Source of the DNA: Marinobacter szutsaonensis
GTDB lineage: Bacteria; Pseudomonadota; Gammaproteobacteria; Pseudomonadales; Oleiphilaceae
Direction of reading: 5' to 3'
Assembly (NCBI RefSeq): GCF_039523335.1
Contig: NZ_BAAAFC010000001.1
Location: forward strand, 1,550,001 to 1,614,000
Length of the DNA: 64,000 nucleotides
Under the pieces are notes generated by a model. It searched no databases. It was not told the origin of the DNA and worked only from the letters and a program-made list of their open reading frames with translations. Made by a program: the position numbers and the translations under genes. Shown here in pieces: positions 62,280-64,000 of this stretch. Positions within the stretch are counted from its first letter, which is position 1. Every line of letters starts with the position of its first letter.

Positions 62280-63959
62280 ATGCTCACACAACTTACGGTT
62301 TCCAATTACGCCATTGCCGAACGAGTGGAACTCCAGTTCAACAAGGGCATGACGGCCCTGACCGGGGAGACCGGTGCGGGCAAATCCATCGTCCTTGATG
62401 CCCTCGGACTGGCCATGGGCGGCCGCGCGGATGCCGGGGCCGTCCGTCATGGCGCCAAACGGGCGGATATCACCGCCACCTTTGATGTCAGCGACATTCC
62501 CGAAGCCGTGGAGTGGCTCGACCAGCACGAACTGGACGATGACAACGACTGCATCCTGCGCCGGGTGATCAGCAAGGACGGCCGCTCCCGGGCCTATATC
62601 AACGGCCAGCCCTGCCCCCTGGCACACCTGAAGGAACTGGGCGGCCTGCTGATGGATATCCACAGCCAGCACCAGCACCAGTCCCTGCTGCGCAAGGAAA
62701 CCCACCGCAAACTGCTCGACGAGTTCGCCGGCATCGAAACCCTGGCCGCCGAGAGCCGCGCGGCCTGGAAAGCCTGGCACCAGACCCGTCAGCGCCTGAC
62801 CGAACGGCAACAGAACGCCGATGAAGCCGAAGCCCGGCTGCAACTGCTGCGCTACCAGGTGGAAGAGCTGGACCGACTGGCTCTCGAAGACGGCGAACAG
62901 GAAGCCCTGGAACAGGAACAGGCGCAACTGAGCCAGGCGGATTCGGTACTGCACAGCAGTCACCAGGCCGCCCTGCTCTGTACCGAGGAGGAGACCAGCG
63001 CCTCGGACCTCATCCGCCAGGCCCTGCAGCAACTGGAGCAGCTACCAGTCGAGGTGCCCGCCCTGGCGGACACCATCCAGATGCTGAACGAGGCCCAGAT
63101 CCAGGTGTCCGAGGCCGGCGACAACCTGCGCCGGTTCGTGGAGGATTATGAAGCAGACCCGGCCCGCCTCGCCGAGGTGGAGGAACGCCTGAGCGCCATC
63201 TACCAGATGGCGCGCAAACACCGCATCACACCCGAAGAGTTACCGGAACTCCACGAGCGCCTGAGCAACGAACTGGCGGAACTCGACGGTGGCGAGGGCA
63301 GTCTCGAGCAACTGGAAGCGGAACTGGAGAAACAACGCGCCAGCTTTGACGAACTGGCCGGCCAGCTCACCGAAGCCCGGCAAAAGGCCGCCGTGGAGCT
63401 GGATCAGCGCATTGCCGAAGAACTGGCCCAGCTGAGCATGCCGTCAGTGCAGTTCGTCACCCACCTGAACCGCAACAGTGACGAACAACCCGCCCCCCAC
63501 GGCATGGAAGACATCGAGTTCCTGGTCAGTGCCAACCCGGGCCAGCCGGCACGGTCTCTGGCCAAAGTGGCCTCCGGTGGTGAGCTGTCCCGGATCAGCC
63601 TGGCTATCCAGGTAGTGGTGGCCCAGACCTCCACCACGCCCACCCTGGTGTTTGATGAAGTGGATGTCGGCATCGGTGGCGGCACGGCCGAGGTGGTCGG
63701 CAAGTTGCTGCGCAGCCTTGGCAGCAACGGCCAGGTGCTGTGCGTCACCCATCTACCGCAGGTGGCAGCGCAGTGCCATCAGCATCTGTTCGTCAGCAAG
63801 TTTACCGAAAAAGACGCGACCTTCTCGAAAATCGAGGCACTCGATGACAAGGGAAGAATCAGTGAAGTGGCGAGAATGCTGGGTGGTGTGGACATGACCG
63901 AGCAGACCATTGCCCATGCCCGGGAGATGTTCTCCAAGGGGCAGGCGACTCACCACTGA
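62280..63959 (+). CDS. recN: DNA repair protein RecN
   Basis: A 559-residue SMC-like ATPase for double-strand break repair. Walker A is GETGAGKSIVLDALGLAMGG (in part GETGAGKS, near residue 30). A long coiled coil occupies about 155-380 (EARLQLLRYQVEELDRLALE), and the C-terminal half has the signature KVASGGELSRISLAIQ, Walker B TLVFDEVDVGIGGG and CVTHLPQVAAQCHQH. The ribosome-binding site is GGAGG, six bases before the ATG. Two LexA boxes upstream place it in the SOS response. It is divergent from grpE. Confidence 0.98.
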   Translation: MLTQLTVSNYAIAERVELQFNKGMTALTGETGAGKSIVLDALGLAMGGRADAGAVRHGAKRADITATFDVSDIPEAVEWLDQHELDDDNDCILRRVISKDGRSRAYINGQPCPLAHLKELGGLLMDIHSQHQHQSLLRKETHRKLLDEFAGIETLAAESRAAWKAWHQTRQRLTERQQNADEAEARLQLLRYQVEELDRLALEDGEQEALEQEQAQLSQADSVLHSSHQAALLCTEEETSASDLIRQALQQLEQLPVEVPALADTIQMLNEAQIQVSEAGDNLRRFVEDYEADPARLAEVEERLSAIYQMARKHRITPEELPELHERLSNELAELDGGEGSLEQLEAELEKQRASFDELAGQLTEARQKAAVELDQRIAEELAQLSMPSVQFVTHLNRNSDEQPAPHGMEDIEFLVSANPGQPARSLAKVASGGELSRISLAIQVVVAQTSTTPTLVFDEVDVGIGGGTAEVVGKLLRSLGSNGQVLCVTHLPQVAAQCHQHLFVSKFTEKDATFSKIEALDDKGRISEVARMLGGVDMTEQTIAHAREMFSKGQATHH

Positions 63960-64000
63960 CGGCGGACCGGAACCTCTACCCCTCTCGATCCTGAGAGCTG

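Overview
The window looks like a chromosomal segment of a Marinobacter-like gammaproteobacterium. The evidence is a Pseudomonas-type gene order (grpE-dnaK-dnaJ-dapB-carA-carB-greA, then rlmE-ftsH-folP-glmM-tpiA-secG-tRNA-Leu-rimP-nusA-infB-rbfA-truB-rpsO-pnp), an aru-type arginine succinyltransferase operon with two acyltransferase subunits, and moderately GC-rich coding sequence. The genus is inferred from general familiarity, not from a search.

Layout. 1-2965: an RND efflux pump (cut by the window edge) with its lipoprotein adaptor, divergent from a TetR regulator. 2976-9434: arginine catabolism (astC, aruF, aruG, astD, astB), all on the minus strand. 9529-12280: a DnaQ/GIY-YIG fusion nuclease and a porin. 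12739-17065: pyruvate dehydrogenase E1 and E2. 17733-21421: a KamA-like radical SAM enzyme, a frameshifted AT-rich lipoprotein gene and a small HNH protein. 21548-25082: CnoX-like thioredoxin/TPR protein divergent from a second-type Lon protease. 25235-26879: a MarR regulator divergent from a membrane TPR protein. 27076-32018: a complete branched-chain amino acid ABC transporter. 32313-35586: DUF3015, DUF4105 and a lipoprotein hydrolase. 35817-62000: a long minus-strand run of translation, RNA-processing, cell-envelope, pyrimidine/arginine and chaperone genes. 62280-63959: recN.

Two dispersed repeat families stand out. One is a 30-nt palindrome (GGGGTCAG...CTGACCCC, 16 full and 2 degenerate copies), in intergenic spaces, sometimes in tandem. 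The other is a three-copy element with a conserved 54-nt core holding two small hairpins, enclosed by perfect 21-29 bp inverted arms whose sequence differs from copy to copy; each lies just 3' of a minus-strand gene.

Readable regulation includes a carA leader with promoter, a 32-codon leader frame and an attenuator-like terminator; heat-shock (sigma-32) promoters for grpE and dnaK; two LexA boxes before recN; a MarR palindrome covering its own -10 and ribosome-binding site; and a series of terminators between tRNA-Leu and rimP-nusA that suggests read-through control. Two genes look broken: rlmE (apparent 2-nt loss) and the lipoprotein at 19501 (apparent 1-nt loss). I see no CRISPR array, prophage, insertion sequence with transposase, or rRNA.
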